DNA of 64,000 nucleotides from an uncultured Poribacteria bacterium (GTDB lineage: Bacteria > Poribacteria > WGA-4E > WGA-3G): NCBI GenBank assembly GCA_951828515.1, contig OX639992.1, positions 620,001-684,000 of the forward strand, read 5' to 3'. A program made the position numbers and the translations under genes. Each line of letters starts with the position of its first letter. The stretch's first letter is position 1. Shown one piece after another: positions 24,773 through 33,771 of the stretch. The notes beneath the pieces were generated by a model. That model saw nothing but the letters and a program-made list of their open reading frames with translations, was not told where the DNA came from and did no database searches.

Positions 24773-24965
24773 ACCCCGCTGAATGCCACACGCGCATTCA
24801 GCGTTGATTCGCAAAAACCCCTCCATTTCATTACGGGCTATGTTTCGTTTTTCTAAGAGGACTTACGCAATCCCGTAATTTTGCTTAACTATCAACCCGA
24901 GTATCTCTAAAAAATGTGGAAGATGCGTCAATAGTTAAAGCCCTAAAAACAGTTAACTTCTTGAT

Positions 24966-25739
24966 TTATATAATTCTTCCAACCGAAGAGCGGGTTGCGA
25001 GATGGTTCCAGCCACGAAGTACCAGTTGGACATTCGTGTGGCGATTCTCGGCTTCAATCTCATCATCACCGGCAAGCATCTGGACGAGGACACTCTTTCG
25101 TGTCCGGTTTGAGCGGTTCGGCATCGAACCGTGCAGGGTGAAGTAACTAAAGAAAAGGACATCTCCGGGTTCGGCTTCTAAAACGGTGGCTCCCTCGATA
25201 GGGTATTTATCGGTAACTTCAGCATTCTTTCCGCTTCCCATCATGCCATCCGTGCGTCCCAACTGCTTGTGGGAACCGGGATAGACACGAACACATCCCA
25301 TTTCATCGGTAGCGTCCGAGACATAGATGATAGCGGCTATCATGGTATCTTTGACGGTGGGGAAGTACTGCCAATCTTGGTGCATCGGGAAGGGAGCACC
25401 TTGCTCCGGTGGTTTGCAAAAGAGTTTGGAATGATGAAGCATAATATCCGGTCCGAGGATCGCTTCGGTCACATCAAGAAACTTCTCTTGCAAGAATGCC
25501 TGCATCCAGACCCCAGAGAAACTCTGGATATTGTGGGTATGGATGATAACAGATTCACCGCCATCAAGGGCATCCATCAATCTACCTCCCCAGCGAGCAT
25601 TGACGTTTTCATCGCTTTTAAGGAGTCGGTCCACCACTTGATCGAAGGCACTTTCCATCACCTTGATTTCTTCGGACGAATAGACACCTTTGGCGAAATA
25701 GTATCCGTTCTCGTGAAAGAATTTGCCGATATCTGACAT
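24966..25739 (-). CDS. Phytanoyl-CoA dioxygenase (PhyH) family protein
   Basis: 257 residues. H120 and D122 in PMHQDWQYFP and the distal H203 in TLHGSMPNRS give the iron triad; the R of NRTRKSV at 212-214 should bind 2-oxoglutarate. GCVRVYPGSHKQLGRTDGMMG is a typical PhyH loop. It is clearly diverged from the copy at 325-1188. The substrate is unknown. GGAGGT lies about 12 nt before the ATG. The repeat at 25761-25853 lies just upstream. Confidence 0.88.
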   Translation of the reverse strand: MSDIGKFFHENGYYFAKGVYSSEEIKVMESAFDQVVDRLLKSDENVNARWGGRLMDALDGGESVIIHTHNIQSFSGVWMQAFLQEKFLDVTEAILGPDIMLHHSKLFCKPPEQGAPFPMHQDWQYFPTVKDTMIAAIIYVSDATDEMGCVRVYPGSHKQLGRTDGMMGSGKNAEVTDKYPIEGATVLEAEPGDVLFFSYFTLHGSMPNRSNRTRKSVLVQMLAGDDEIEAENRHTNVQLVLRGWNHLATRSSVGRII

Positions 25740-25760
25740 TATATTTTTCTAACCTCCAGA

Positions 25761-25853
25761 TTTTTAATTTTACCTCGCGGCGTAGGAAAGCGGCATGACA
25801 GTTGAAGGTTGTGCTTAAGAGTCACCTACGCCGTTGTTGCAGGCTGCGTCTTT
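25761..25853 (-). repeat. Gene-boundary repeat between PhyH and ABC ATPase genes
   Basis: TTTTTAATTTTACCTCGCGG at the PhyH side and GCCGTTGTTGCAGGCTGCGT at the ABC side. The second end is 8 nt from the ABC stop at 25861, so the element nearly fills the gap. Confidence 0.6.
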
Positions 25854-25860
25854 GTTTACC

Positions 25861-26622
25861 CTATACACTCACCTGCGTGAAAAGTTCATTCAACCAACTT
25901 GACGCAGGACTTTCTGTGCTATCGCCTTCTATAGTTTCCTGCTGCAACTTGCTAAATGTGTTGAAGACAGCGAATTGACCGTTGTCCAAGATTCCGACGA
26001 GGTTTTCGGCTTGTGAATCAGAACCACACAACCGACGGACATCCCCAAGACGATTGGTAGCAATTACGACAGTTTTGCCCATCGCTTGGAGTTCACTGAG
26101 AAGTTCCGTCATCTCGACCTGTCCACCCGGATCGAGCGGTGTGAGCGGTTCATCAAGCAACCATAACTGGGGTTCGTGCAGAAAGGTTTTGGCGAATAAA
26201 AGCCGCTGTCGCTCCCCTGATGATAGAGCACCGACTTTGACCTCACGTAGGTGCTGAATATTCATTAATTCAAGTACTGCATCGATCACTACGACGCGCT
26301 CGCGCTTCTCTATTTTATACGCGGCGGCGAAAAAATTGAGGTAATTTACGACAGATAACTCAGGATACCCTTCAAACGCGACGGGGATATATCCGATCCT
26401 TGGACGCACTTGTTTCAAGTTCGCAAATGCATCAATTCCATCAATAGAAACACTCCCTGATGTCGGTTCGACTAAGGTCGCCAATATGTTGAGTAGGAGC
26501 GTTTTACCCGAACCATTTTTACCGAGCAGGAGGAGGCATTTCCCAACTGCCACCTCGAACGTAAGTTCCGTAAGAAAGGGTTTCTGGTTAAAGGATTTGG
26601 ACAGATTTTGGACCTCAAGCAT
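25861..26622 (-). CDS. ABC transporter ATP-binding protein
   Basis: 253 residues starting MLEVQNLSKSF. Walker A GKNGSGKT, signature LSSGERQRLLFAKTFL, Walker B LWLLDEPLTPLD and the H-loop region VIATNRLGDV are all present. It is a single ATPase without a transmembrane part, of the type that drives small-molecule or heme export, but no permease is near, so the partner is unknown. The distal His of the H-loop is replaced by Asn (ATNRL), which may lower activity. A longer reading starting at 26652 exists; neither start has a clear ribosome site. It shares its strand with the Gfo/Idh gene upstream, 51 nt away. Confidence 0.82.
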   Translation of the reverse strand: MLEVQNLSKSFNQKPFLTELTFEVAVGKCLLLLGKNGSGKTLLLNILATLVEPTSGSVSIDGIDAFANLKQVRPRIGYIPVAFEGYPELSVVNYLNFFAAAYKIEKRERVVVIDAVLELMNIQHLREVKVGALSSGERQRLLFAKTFLHEPQLWLLDEPLTPLDPGGQVEMTELLSELQAMGKTVVIATNRLGDVRRLCGSDSQAENLVGILDNGQFAVFNTFSKLQQETIEGDSTESPASSWLNELFTQVSV

Positions 26623-26673
26623 TGCATTGGTTCTACTATATGTGAACGGCATGGCGGAGCATGCCTACTACTA

Positions 26674-27675
26674 TTAACTCAGATCGACCTTGACGGGTCT
26701 GCCGAGTTCAGCGGATTGCCACGCGGCTTCAGTCAATTGAATGACTCGTAAACCATTTTCAACACCGATCGGGTTCTCTGTCCGTTCACCACGGATGAGC
26801 TCAATGAAGGCGACATCTTTGTTGCCGGATTCTGGCATTTCAGACGTATCAACAGGCTCCGACTGACCATCGCGTTCTTGGCGATGGAGTGTCCCCTCGC
26901 GGAGATGGAGCGCACCTTCCTCTAACCAGACGGAAAAAGCTTCTCGCACCCCACCATAGGCATGTCCAACGATGCTGATATTGCACAAGGCACCGGTATC
27001 AAACTTAATCGACATCGCAGTGAGAACATCTACCTCAATGTCCAAGTTATCAATCATAGCGAAGACGGTGTCGGGACTCGCTTCCAACACCCAAAGAAGA
27101 ATATCAATGAGATGGCTCCCTGAGTCGTTGAGTTGCCCACCCCCACCGAGGAAGGGGTCCTGCCGCCATTTGCCCTGCTGATTGCGATACCAATTTTGTG
27201 ATTGATGCGCGGAGACAAAGTTAACGCGTCCGAGTTCACCACTCTGGACCACTTGGCGACAGTATTGATAGGTAGGGCTTAAATGCCGTTGGTAACCTAT
27301 CATCAGGTGCAAACCGGTCTCTTCTACCTTCGCGATGACCTGCTTGGCATGATCCACCGTGCAGACCATGGGTTTCTCGGTATGAACATGGCACCCTCTA
27401 TCAAGGGCATCCATAATATGCTGGAAATGGAGACCGTGCGGTGAACTAATGACGACAGCATCCGGTTTGACGGCATCTAACATCTCAACGTGGTCGGTGT
27501 AAGTAGGAAGTGAATTATCCAAACCGACAGTCTCTTTGAATGCATCAAGCGAAGCTTCACTCGGATCGGCGAGCGCGACAATCTCTACACCTGCAACACC
27601 TGAGACACTGCGTCCGTGTCCGCGTGCGTTGCCGCCACACCCGATGAACGCAAAGTTTAATTTCTGTTTTGACAT
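26674..27675 (-). CDS. Gfo/Idh/MocA-family oxidoreductase
   Basis: 333 residues. NAD motif FAFIGCGGNARGH (9-21), VVISSPHGLHFQHIMDALD, the family EKPMVCTVDHAKQV and the C-terminal GGGQLNDSGSHLIDILLWVL with the active-site His are present. The substrate is unknown; relatives act on inositols, glucose or glycosides. AGGAG lies 6 nt before the ATG. It starts after the fused toxin gene and lies upstream of an ABC ATPase. Confidence 0.9.
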   Translation of the reverse strand: MSKQKLNFAFIGCGGNARGHGRSVSGVAGVEIVALADPSEASLDAFKETVGLDNSLPTYTDHVEMLDAVKPDAVVISSPHGLHFQHIMDALDRGCHVHTEKPMVCTVDHAKQVIAKVEETGLHLMIGYQRHLSPTYQYCRQVVQSGELGRVNFVSAHQSQNWYRNQQGKWRQDPFLGGGGQLNDSGSHLIDILLWVLEASPDTVFAMIDNLDIEVDVLTAMSIKFDTGALCNISIVGHAYGGVREAFSVWLEEGALHLREGTLHRQERDGQSEPVDTSEMPESGNKDVAFIELIRGERTENPIGVENGLRVIQLTEAAWQSAELGRPVKVDLS

Positions 27676-27695
27676 ATCTACTCCTGTTTCGTTGT

Positions 27696-28610
27696 CTACT
27701 CATCTGACCCTTGTTGCTCTAACCACGTGATGAATATGTCCAGTTCCGCGGCGAGTTTGGGAAATATTGTTTGAACCCGATCGGCATTCTCCAGCGTTTG
27801 TTCATAATCCAATTCATCAGCGTAGATATAGATAAAAACATGGCGAAATCCGCGCAGGCTTTGTAATTCTGAACCGGTTTCTTGAGAAAGCACGGCTGGA
27901 CGTATGGCATTTGACTCCGTCATTTGTTGGAGCAAGTCCTTATGCCATTCTTCTCCGCTCGGCAGGTTACGATCAACCTCTCGGGCGATGCGTTGGAAAA
28001 TATTTTCGAGACCTTTATAGAAATCGAAGAGGTGGCGAGCAACAAACGCTTCTAAGCTCCTCCGATATTCAATAGGTGCCTTTTCAATTCTCTGCAAGTC
28101 TTCTCTGATTTCTTCGGCACTCTGTTTTATCTTCGTGCGTTCCCCTGAAATGCGCTGGACCAATTTTTCCCATTTCATCTTATTGGTTTCATTGTCTCTC
28201 AAAATATTGCCCCGCTTTCCGTCTTTTTGAATAGGAACGGCTTGGCTCTGAACTCGTTTGCGAAACGCATCTTTACAACTTTCAAAACGGACTAAATCAA
28301 TTTTGAACTCTCGACTGGAATCTATTGTTTCCGCAACTGCCCTGAAGTACCTGTTAGATGGAAGGCCCCAAACAGCAATATCAATATCCGACTGTTCTGA
28401 AAACCAATCTTGTTCGGCAAGCGATCCGAAAACCGCGACCTGTGTTGCCCCAAAGTTTTCATAGAGCATAACTGCTACTCGGCGTGCGGTTTTCCAAGCG
28501 CGGCACAGTAACGCTTCATCCACCGGATCCGGGTTTTGGAAGTGCTGTTTGAAGCGTGAGCGGTATTGCTGCAATTCTTCAGGTGATAACTCTTTCGCAG
28601 TGCGAGGCAT
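27696..28610 (-). CDS. Nucleotidyltransferase-HEPN fusion (MNT-HepT-like)
   Basis: 304 residues with two domains. Residues 55-110 are a minimal nucleotidyltransferase: VAVFGSLAEQDWFS, SDIDIAVWG with D75 and D77, and KIDLV with D105. The C-terminal part (about 140-304) is a helical HEPN-type domain of the HepT-like group, ending LRGFRHVFIYIYADELDYEQ. In HepT-like nucleases I recall, this loop reads RHxFRHxY, supplying the R-x4-6-H site. Here the second RH is replaced by IY, so RNase activity may be lost. MNT-HEPN pairs form toxin-antitoxin systems in which MNT AMPylates the HEPN; here both are in one chain. No ribosome site is obvious. Confidence 0.75.
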   Translation of the reverse strand: MPRTAKELSPEELQQYRSRFKQHFQNPDPVDEALLCRAWKTARRVAVMLYENFGATQVAVFGSLAEQDWFSEQSDIDIAVWGLPSNRYFRAVAETIDSSREFKIDLVRFESCKDAFRKRVQSQAVPIQKDGKRGNILRDNETNKMKWEKLVQRISGERTKIKQSAEEIREDLQRIEKAPIEYRRSLEAFVARHLFDFYKGLENIFQRIAREVDRNLPSGEEWHKDLLQQMTESNAIRPAVLSQETGSELQSLRGFRHVFIYIYADELDYEQTLENADRVQTIFPKLAAELDIFITWLEQQGSDE

Positions 28611-28884
28611 ATTGGGCTCCTTGGAGAATAGAATATCACGAAATGCGCTTTACGTGCAAGAGAAGAAATTAGAGAACAAGGAATTAGAGTTCTCGTCATG
28701 TTTCTGTCGAGTGTTCAAGAAATGAACACCATAGCACAAATTATGTCGAAAATATGCGAAAATCGCTAATTTCAATACAAAATCGCGAATGGCATACAAT
28801 TTGCAACAAGTAAAGCACAGGTTGCAGATAGCATCAGGCACCTGAATGACACACAGTAGCGTAAAATTCACAGGAGGACCCCCC

Positions 28885-31218
28885 ATGCAAAAACCGTTTT
28901 ATTTTATTCTCATTATAAACCTGAGTCTATCACTGAATTGGATTCCGCAAGCACACTCGGAAAAGGACTGCGATGAAGACGTCGTAGAAGTAGAAGAGGT
29001 CACAGTAACAGCAACACGCGCCGAGAAAGAGCCTTTCAAAACACCTAACGCTATTACTGTCATCAACCTAAAACAGTTGGAGCGAACCAGTGCTGAGCAC
29101 GCGTCCAACCTACTTCGTGATGCCGTCGGCGTTAGCGCACAACAGACAACAGTCGGACAAGGCTCACCACTACTGCGAGGTTTAACTGGCTACCAGACGT
29201 TGATACAGGTCGACTGGGTTCGTCTGAACAATTCAACGTTTCGTTCAGGACCAAATCAGTACACGGCGACCATCGGACCAGAAATGTTAGATCGAGCAGA
29301 GGTGTTACTCGGTTCAAGCTCCATGCTATATGGCAGCGGTGCTATGGGGGGTGTTGTTAGTTTCTTTACGAAAACGGTCCCGCTCAATCCAGCGCAGCAA
29401 ACTTGGGATATACATCCACGACTCCTTGCTCGTTACACGACAGCGACACAGGAACGACTTGGCCGGTTGGAGGTAACAGGAAACAAAGGTCAATTTGGGT
29501 TCATCGCTGGCGGTGGGGCGCGATTCTATGGAGATATGAATTCTGGAAGTGGTTACGATCTCCACTACAAAAACCGAAAGTTTGAAATCGTGAACGAAAT
29601 GCCAAGCGGTGTGAAACTCTATGATTATGATAAGATTAATACGTTGTCAAAAGACAATATTCCCGAGAGATGGCTTATTGACACCGAAGGTCCACTGGGT
29701 TGGAAAGCCTACGATGCTGATGCCAAAATAGCGTATCAACTTAACGATACAAGCACGATCAACGTCGCCTACCAGATGTGGCGACAACCGCAAACCCCGC
29801 GGTATGATAAAATTGCACCACAGGAGTTTGACGAATTCTTTTTTGAACCACAAAATCGGGATCTCGTTTATGCCAATTATTTAGTAACCCCAGTAGAGGG
29901 AAACATCGACTTGTTCCGTCTGACAGCCTCTTACCATCGTCAAAAAGAGGGACGAAATGAGGTAAAACTCGACGCAACGTCTCGACGACAACGATACGAC
30001 ACGGTTAACACCATCGGCTTAAGCGCACAAGCGGTTAGCTCAATTCTTCCGCGGCAACGCTTGGTCGGCGGCGGTGAATTCTACTTGGACATGATCCAGA
30101 GTCGTACTGTCAAAACTGATCTTAAGACGGGCAAAGAGGATATTAATGAAGACGTTGGGCGTTTCATCAACGGTTCTCAGTTCTGGGATGCGAGTCTGTA
30201 TCTTCAAGATGAAATTACGTTACACGACCGTGTTGAACTCACACTCGGCGGTCGCGCTACGTTTTATCAGACGAATGCGGACCTCTCTATCCGAGATAAG
30301 GCTTTTGATACGTTCAATGTATTCGACAACAGTTTGACAGGAAGTGCCGGAGTGGTTGTCAGTTTGACAGAATACTTGAACTTCGTAAGCAACTTTGGAA
30401 CAGCATTTCGTGCGCCTTCGTTGAACGATACAACGGCGGTGGAAGTCACCAATGAGGGTGTCACAGCACCGAGTCCGGATCTTGGACCGGAAACTTCGTG
30501 GACAGTTGAGAGCGGTCTCAAGGCGAAACACTCCCACTTCCGTGGTGCCCTCACACTATTTCACAGTCGGGTTAGCGGTTTAGTGGCGCGCAAACCTGTT
30601 CAAGAGGCATACGGCGGTGAAACACTCCCGCAACTCCACCAAGATCTCATCAAAGAATACGAAGGAATTGACGTACTCGTGTTTGATAATGTCGATGAAG
30701 CACAGTTTCAAGGGATTGAATTAGCAGGGTTAATACCGATTGATCCGGTCTGGTCGGTCTTTGGTAATGCGGCATTGATACGTGGGGAAGTGCTCAAAAT
30801 TGGTGGCAAAGCACCAGATCCGAAGAAGCCGTGGGAAGCACGTGTGCGTCGAGAACCTCCATTGAACGGGATCGTTGGGGTCCAGTGGGAACCGGTGAAT
30901 ACACAGTATTGGGCGACGCTCTATGTACGCGCCGCAGCAGATCAGAGGCGGTTGAACCGAAGTGATATCCGCGACCCACGGATGCCGGGAAAAACACGCG
31001 ATCCCGCCGAAGTTGAATTTGATTCCAACGGCAATGCCGTAGATGCTGGGACACCGGGGTGGTGGACACTCAACGTCCGTGGCGGGATTAGGCTCTTCGA
31101 TTACACACGCTTGACGTTGACCCTTGAAAACCTGCTCGATCAACGGTATCGTCCACACGGCACGGGTGTAAACGCCCCAGGTTTCAACGTGAGTCTGAGT
31201 TTAGACAATCGGTTTTAG
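28885..31218 (+). CDS. TonB-dependent outer-membrane receptor
   Basis: 777 residues from the ATG at 28885, which has AGGAGG 6 nt upstream. Residues 1-25 form the signal peptide. A TonB box EEVTVTATRAEK follows, then the plug: FKTPNAITVINLKQLERT, GQGSPLLRGLTGYQTLIQVD and LGSSSMLYGSGAMGGVVSF. The rest is a beta-barrel ending in YRPHGTGVNAPGFNVSLSLD and final phenylalanine, the usual assembly signal. It resembles the hemoglobin/heme and vitamin B12 receptor group, but the ligand cannot be read. This shows a diderm (Gram-negative type) cell. It is convergent with coaD. Confidence 0.9.
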   Translation: MQKPFYFILIINLSLSLNWIPQAHSEKDCDEDVVEVEEVTVTATRAEKEPFKTPNAITVINLKQLERTSAEHASNLLRDAVGVSAQQTTVGQGSPLLRGLTGYQTLIQVDWVRLNNSTFRSGPNQYTATIGPEMLDRAEVLLGSSSMLYGSGAMGGVVSFFTKTVPLNPAQQTWDIHPRLLARYTTATQERLGRLEVTGNKGQFGFIAGGGARFYGDMNSGSGYDLHYKNRKFEIVNEMPSGVKLYDYDKINTLSKDNIPERWLIDTEGPLGWKAYDADAKIAYQLNDTSTINVAYQMWRQPQTPRYDKIAPQEFDEFFFEPQNRDLVYANYLVTPVEGNIDLFRLTASYHRQKEGRNEVKLDATSRRQRYDTVNTIGLSAQAVSSILPRQRLVGGGEFYLDMIQSRTVKTDLKTGKEDINEDVGRFINGSQFWDASLYLQDEITLHDRVELTLGGRATFYQTNADLSIRDKAFDTFNVFDNSLTGSAGVVVSLTEYLNFVSNFGTAFRAPSLNDTTAVEVTNEGVTAPSPDLGPETSWTVESGLKAKHSHFRGALTLFHSRVSGLVARKPVQEAYGGETLPQLHQDLIKEYEGIDVLVFDNVDEAQFQGIELAGLIPIDPVWSVFGNAALIRGEVLKIGGKAPDPKKPWEARVRREPPLNGIVGVQWEPVNTQYWATLYVRAAADQRRLNRSDIRDPRMPGKTRDPAEVEFDSNGNAVDAGTPGWWTLNVRGGIRLFDYTRLTLTLENLLDQRYRPHGTGVNAPGFNVSLSLDNRF

Positions 31219-31230
31219 ATATTTTCACCG

Positions 31231-31257
31231 GTAGGCGCGGTTGAAAACCGCGCCTAC
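31231..31257. terminator. Palindrome between convergent TonB receptor and coaD
   Basis: GTAGGCGCGGTT-GAA-AACCGCGCCTAC is a 12-bp perfect stem with a GAA loop, lying 13 nt after the receptor stop and 4 nt before the coaD stop. It could stop transcription from both sides, though the T-tract is short. It belongs to the family of GCGGTT palindromes seen elsewhere in the window. Confidence 0.55.
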
Positions 31258-31260
31258 AAC

Positions 31261-31773
31261 TTACAGAACATCAAATTTCTTTTTGATAAATTCGACCACA
31301 ACTGCCGGTACCATCTCCCGTAATTTCTCGTCGCTCACCTTCCGCTGTGCCATCTGTACGACCTCCATCACAAGCGTCGAACTGATATGCGCATATTGCG
31401 TGTTTGCCATCATAAAGAGGGTATCAATGTCGGGAGCAATCTGTTGATTCATCCGCGCCATCTTGAATTCCCATTCAAAATCGGAGATCTCACGTAACCC
31501 ACGGATGATAGCACACGCACCACGTGTCTGTGCGTAATGCACCGTCAATCCGGTATAGCCATCAATCGTGGCTTGCGGATACGGTTCGATGACAGTCTGA
31601 AGCATTTCGGTGCGTTCCTCAAGCGTGAAACGCGCCGGTTTGGCGGGATTAACACCAATAGCAATGACGAGTTCATCAAAGACACTAAGCGTGCAAATGC
31701 GATCAATGAGATCGGCGTGTCCATTCGTGACGGGGTCGAAACTCGCGGGGAAGATGGCGATTTTCTTTGGCAT
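31261..31773 (-). CDS. coaD: Phosphopantetheine adenylyltransferase
   Basis: 170 residues. It makes dephospho-CoA from pantetheine 4'-phosphate and ATP, the penultimate CoA step. The nucleotidyltransferase motif is TNGH (16-19) in FPASFDPVTNGHADLIDRI; RGLREISDFEWEFKMARMNQ and the final SSTLVMEVVQM match. The start at 31773 is chosen because it begins at the family N-terminus, MPKKIAIFPAS; the longer frame is repeat DNA. The repeat at 31774-31864 abuts this start. Confidence 0.95.
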   Translation of the reverse strand: MPKKIAIFPASFDPVTNGHADLIDRICTLSVFDELVIAIGVNPAKPARFTLEERTEMLQTVIEPYPQATIDGYTGLTVHYAQTRGACAIIRGLREISDFEWEFKMARMNQQIAPDIDTLFMMANTQYAHISSTLVMEVVQMAQRKVSDEKLREMVPAVVVEFIKKKFDVL

Positions 31774-31864
31774 GTTTTTTAATTTTTCCTTGCGGAGGAA
31801 CAACGGGCGTTTGAAGGATAACAAGCGTTCTTTATATCCGCTCTCCATTTCATTACGAGCTACA
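31774..31864 (-). repeat. Gene-boundary repeat, copy next to coaD start
   Basis: TTTTTTAATTTTTCCTTGCGGAGG begins 1 nt from the coaD ATG; the inside differs and the far end ATTTCATTACGAGCTACAGG resembles the end of the copy near 24811-24850. This is a divergent copy. Confidence 0.5.
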
Positions 31865-31945
31865 GGTTTTGATACTACCTTCAAATTTTATCACAAATGC
31901 TTGCGTAAAGCAAGTCCCCCTATTTTTAGCAAAAATCAAAAAAAG

Positions 31946-31975
31946 TTGCTTGTATTTTCGTACGCGTGATATAAT
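31946..31975 (+). promoter_or_regulatory. Candidate sigma-70 promoter for the ThuA-like gene
   Basis: TTGCTT (31946-31951), an 18-nt spacer, and TATAAT (31970-31975) preceded by a TG. It ends 30 nt before the ThuA-like ATG and near its Shine-Dalgarno site AGGAGG. Confidence 0.55.
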
Positions 31976-32005
31976 AGCAACATCATATAGCAAGGAGGCT
32001 AACTA

Positions 32006-32638
32006 ATGGCAAAAATTAATACACTCGTCTTTGCAGGCGGAGCAATCCATGACTGGAAAGGCTGTAGTGATGAAATTGTGAAGGTGCTCTCACAACGAGA
32101 TGAATTTGAAATCACCAGAGTCGAGGAAGACCTGGATGCTCTCGTTTCACCGAATTTAGATTCGTATGATCTCATCGTCTTCTATTACACAATAGGTGAG
32201 ATTTCGGACGCGCAGAAGAACGGTTTGCTCAACCATGTCGCTTCGGGTAAAGGCTACGTCGGTGTGCACTCGGCGGCAGATTCGTTCCGCGGGTGTCCAG
32301 AGTACCGGTCAATGGTAGGCGGTTATTTCGTTACACATCCGCGCTATCGTGACTACCAAGTCAGTATCGTCGACAGCGAGCACGAGATTACAGAAGGGCT
32401 TGACGAGTTCGTCGTGACGGATGAACAGTATATTCTTGATTACGATCCCCGGAACCATATACTTGCGTCAGCATTATGGCAAGGTGCCGCGGCACCAGTG
32501 GCATGGACAAAGAACTGGGGTGAAGGTAAAGTTTTCTATCTCGCGCTCGGCCACGACGCAGCAGCGTGTCAACACGAGATGTTTGGGACACTTCTGGAGC
32601 GCGGTGCCCTTTGGGCAGGTAGCAACGGTGCCGAATAA
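32006..32638 (+). CDS. ThuA-like protein (trehalose utilisation / class I glutamine amidotransferase-like)
   Basis: 210 residues. TLVFAGGAIHDWKGC, SYDLIVFYYTIGEIS, GKGYVGVHSAADSF and FVVTDEQYILDYDP match the ThuA family, and the final VFYLALGHDAAAC is the conserved tail. It has no catalytic cysteine triad like true amidotransferases. The function of ThuA is poorly known, though it is linked to sugar use. AGGAGG lies 7 nt before the ATG. Confidence 0.85.
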   Translation: MAKINTLVFAGGAIHDWKGCSDEIVKVLSQRDEFEITRVEEDLDALVSPNLDSYDLIVFYYTIGEISDAQKNGLLNHVASGKGYVGVHSAADSFRGCPEYRSMVGGYFVTHPRYRDYQVSIVDSEHEITEGLDEFVVTDEQYILDYDPRNHILASALWQGAAAPVAWTKNWGEGKVFYLALGHDAAACQHEMFGTLLERGALWAGSNGAE

Positions 32639-32641
32639 ACG

Positions 32642-32814
32642 CTTATCGGCTATCGGAAACCATCAGCAATCGGCAGTCGGTTACAAGAGGTTTTGATAAT
32701 TCTGAAGGACATACCGGATTGAGTCTACGGATAGACTAAATTCGTTCTCTGTATTACATCGCAAAAACACACCTCTTTACTGACGGAGGCAGGTTTCCGA
32801 AAGCCGATAGCCAA
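32642..32814. repeat. TATCGG inverted-repeat element
   Basis: Left end CTTATCGGCTATCGG-AAACC, right end GGTTTCCGAAAGCCGATAGCC. Arms are about 20 nt. It belongs with the CAGTTATCGG elements at 15223-15310 and 57338-57429. It fills most of the gap between the ThuA-like gene and recX. Confidence 0.6.
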
Positions 32815-32883
32815 TATAGCAATATATTTTTGAAATATCGAAAATCCTCTTGGTGATGGTTGAAAGTTTCCGACTGCAGACAG

Positions 32884-32913
32884 CCATCCTGCTTCTTCGC
32901 AGGATGGTTTTCT
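32884..32913 (+). terminator. Terminator-like hairpin just before recX
   Basis: CCATCCTGC-TTCTTC-GCAGGATGG is a perfect 9-bp stem followed by TTTTCT, which meets the form of a rho-independent terminator. It ends 8 nt before the recX ATG at 32921, so it cannot be the end of the recX transcript itself. It may end upstream transcription or act as an attenuator of recX. Confidence 0.65.
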
Positions 32914-32920
32914 AATAAAC

Positions 32921-33607
32921 ATGAAGCAGAAAATCACTAATATTCAGGCAGTCCCTGAATTGCCTTCACATCAACAACTCTTTCTGAATGGCACTCCGTT
33001 TGTTGTGATCCATACATCTTTGGTTGAAAAATTTGGATTACGTATCGGTTTAGAGATTGAAGCCGAGATCATCGAAAAGTTAATTGCGGCTGATGAAGTG
33101 ATGCGTGCGAAGAACTACGCGCTCAGGTTACTTCGCGACGCGAAGGATAATATCGCAGTAGACGTAGACGGGTCAGAGGATCCTCGCCCCGCAGGGAAAC
33201 CTAAAATTTATAGCAAAAATGAGATGGAACAGCGACTTGAACGAGCAGGTTTCTCAGCCACAGCAATTAAAACAACTATCGAGGAGTTGATTCATTCCGG
33301 GCATATCCGCGACCGGAAGTATGCGGAAAATTGGATAGTTCGTCGGCAAAAAACGAATCCACGTGGAAAAACGCTGCTTAAGAACGAACTTGTCGATAAA
33401 GGCATCGACCGAGAGACAGCGGAACAGGTTGTAGCGAACGTAGAAACTGAAGACGAAATGAAGGTTGCACTGCAGATTGCCCAAAAACGCGCGAAGCAAT
33501 ATGAACGACTCCCGATTCATGTCGCCAAACGTCGATTACACGGATTTTTGGCACGACGTGGGTTCGGAGCAGAGACTGTCCGACACGTACTCGATCAGAT
33601 ATTTTAA
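32921..33607 (+). CDS. recX: Regulatory protein RecX
   Basis: 228 residues. The RecX helical repeats appear in the second half: LLRDAKDN... ERLERAGFSATAIKTTIEEL, GHIRDRKYAENWIVRRQ, GKTLLKNELVDKGIDRETA and HVAKRRLHGFLARRGFGAET. RecX binds RecA filaments and limits strand exchange. The N-terminal 75 residues are longer than in small RecX proteins, as in some other phyla. No recA is in the window, but alaS follows 164 nt later, a known order. No ribosome site precedes the ATG; the terminator-like hairpin lies there instead, so the true start could be different. Confidence 0.85.
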   Translation: MKQKITNIQAVPELPSHQQLFLNGTPFVVIHTSLVEKFGLRIGLEIEAEIIEKLIAADEVMRAKNYALRLLRDAKDNIAVDVDGSEDPRPAGKPKIYSKNEMEQRLERAGFSATAIKTTIEELIHSGHIRDRKYAENWIVRRQKTNPRGKTLLKNELVDKGIDRETAEQVVANVETEDEMKVALQIAQKRAKQYERLPIHVAKRRLHGFLARRGFGAETVRHVLDQIF

Positions 33608-33711
33608 ATATAATCCCTTGCTGTCAAGTACCCCCGTTAGGGCAATCATCGGTTGTTAATGCAGTTGATACTTTTCTGTAAGCACACACGGTTTTGTGTT
33701 CCTGTTTTCCC

Positions 33712-33740
33712 TTGACTTCTCTGCATGAATAGACTATAAT
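33712..33740 (+). promoter_or_regulatory. Sigma-70 promoter of alaS
   Basis: TTGACT (33712-33717), exactly 17 nt, then the perfect -10 TATAAT (33735-33740). The alaS ATG is 31 nt further, with GGAGAG as its ribosome site. This is a near-consensus promoter. Confidence 0.8.
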
Positions 33741-33771
33741 AAGAAAAGGATAACGTAGGAGAGAGCCTAAC

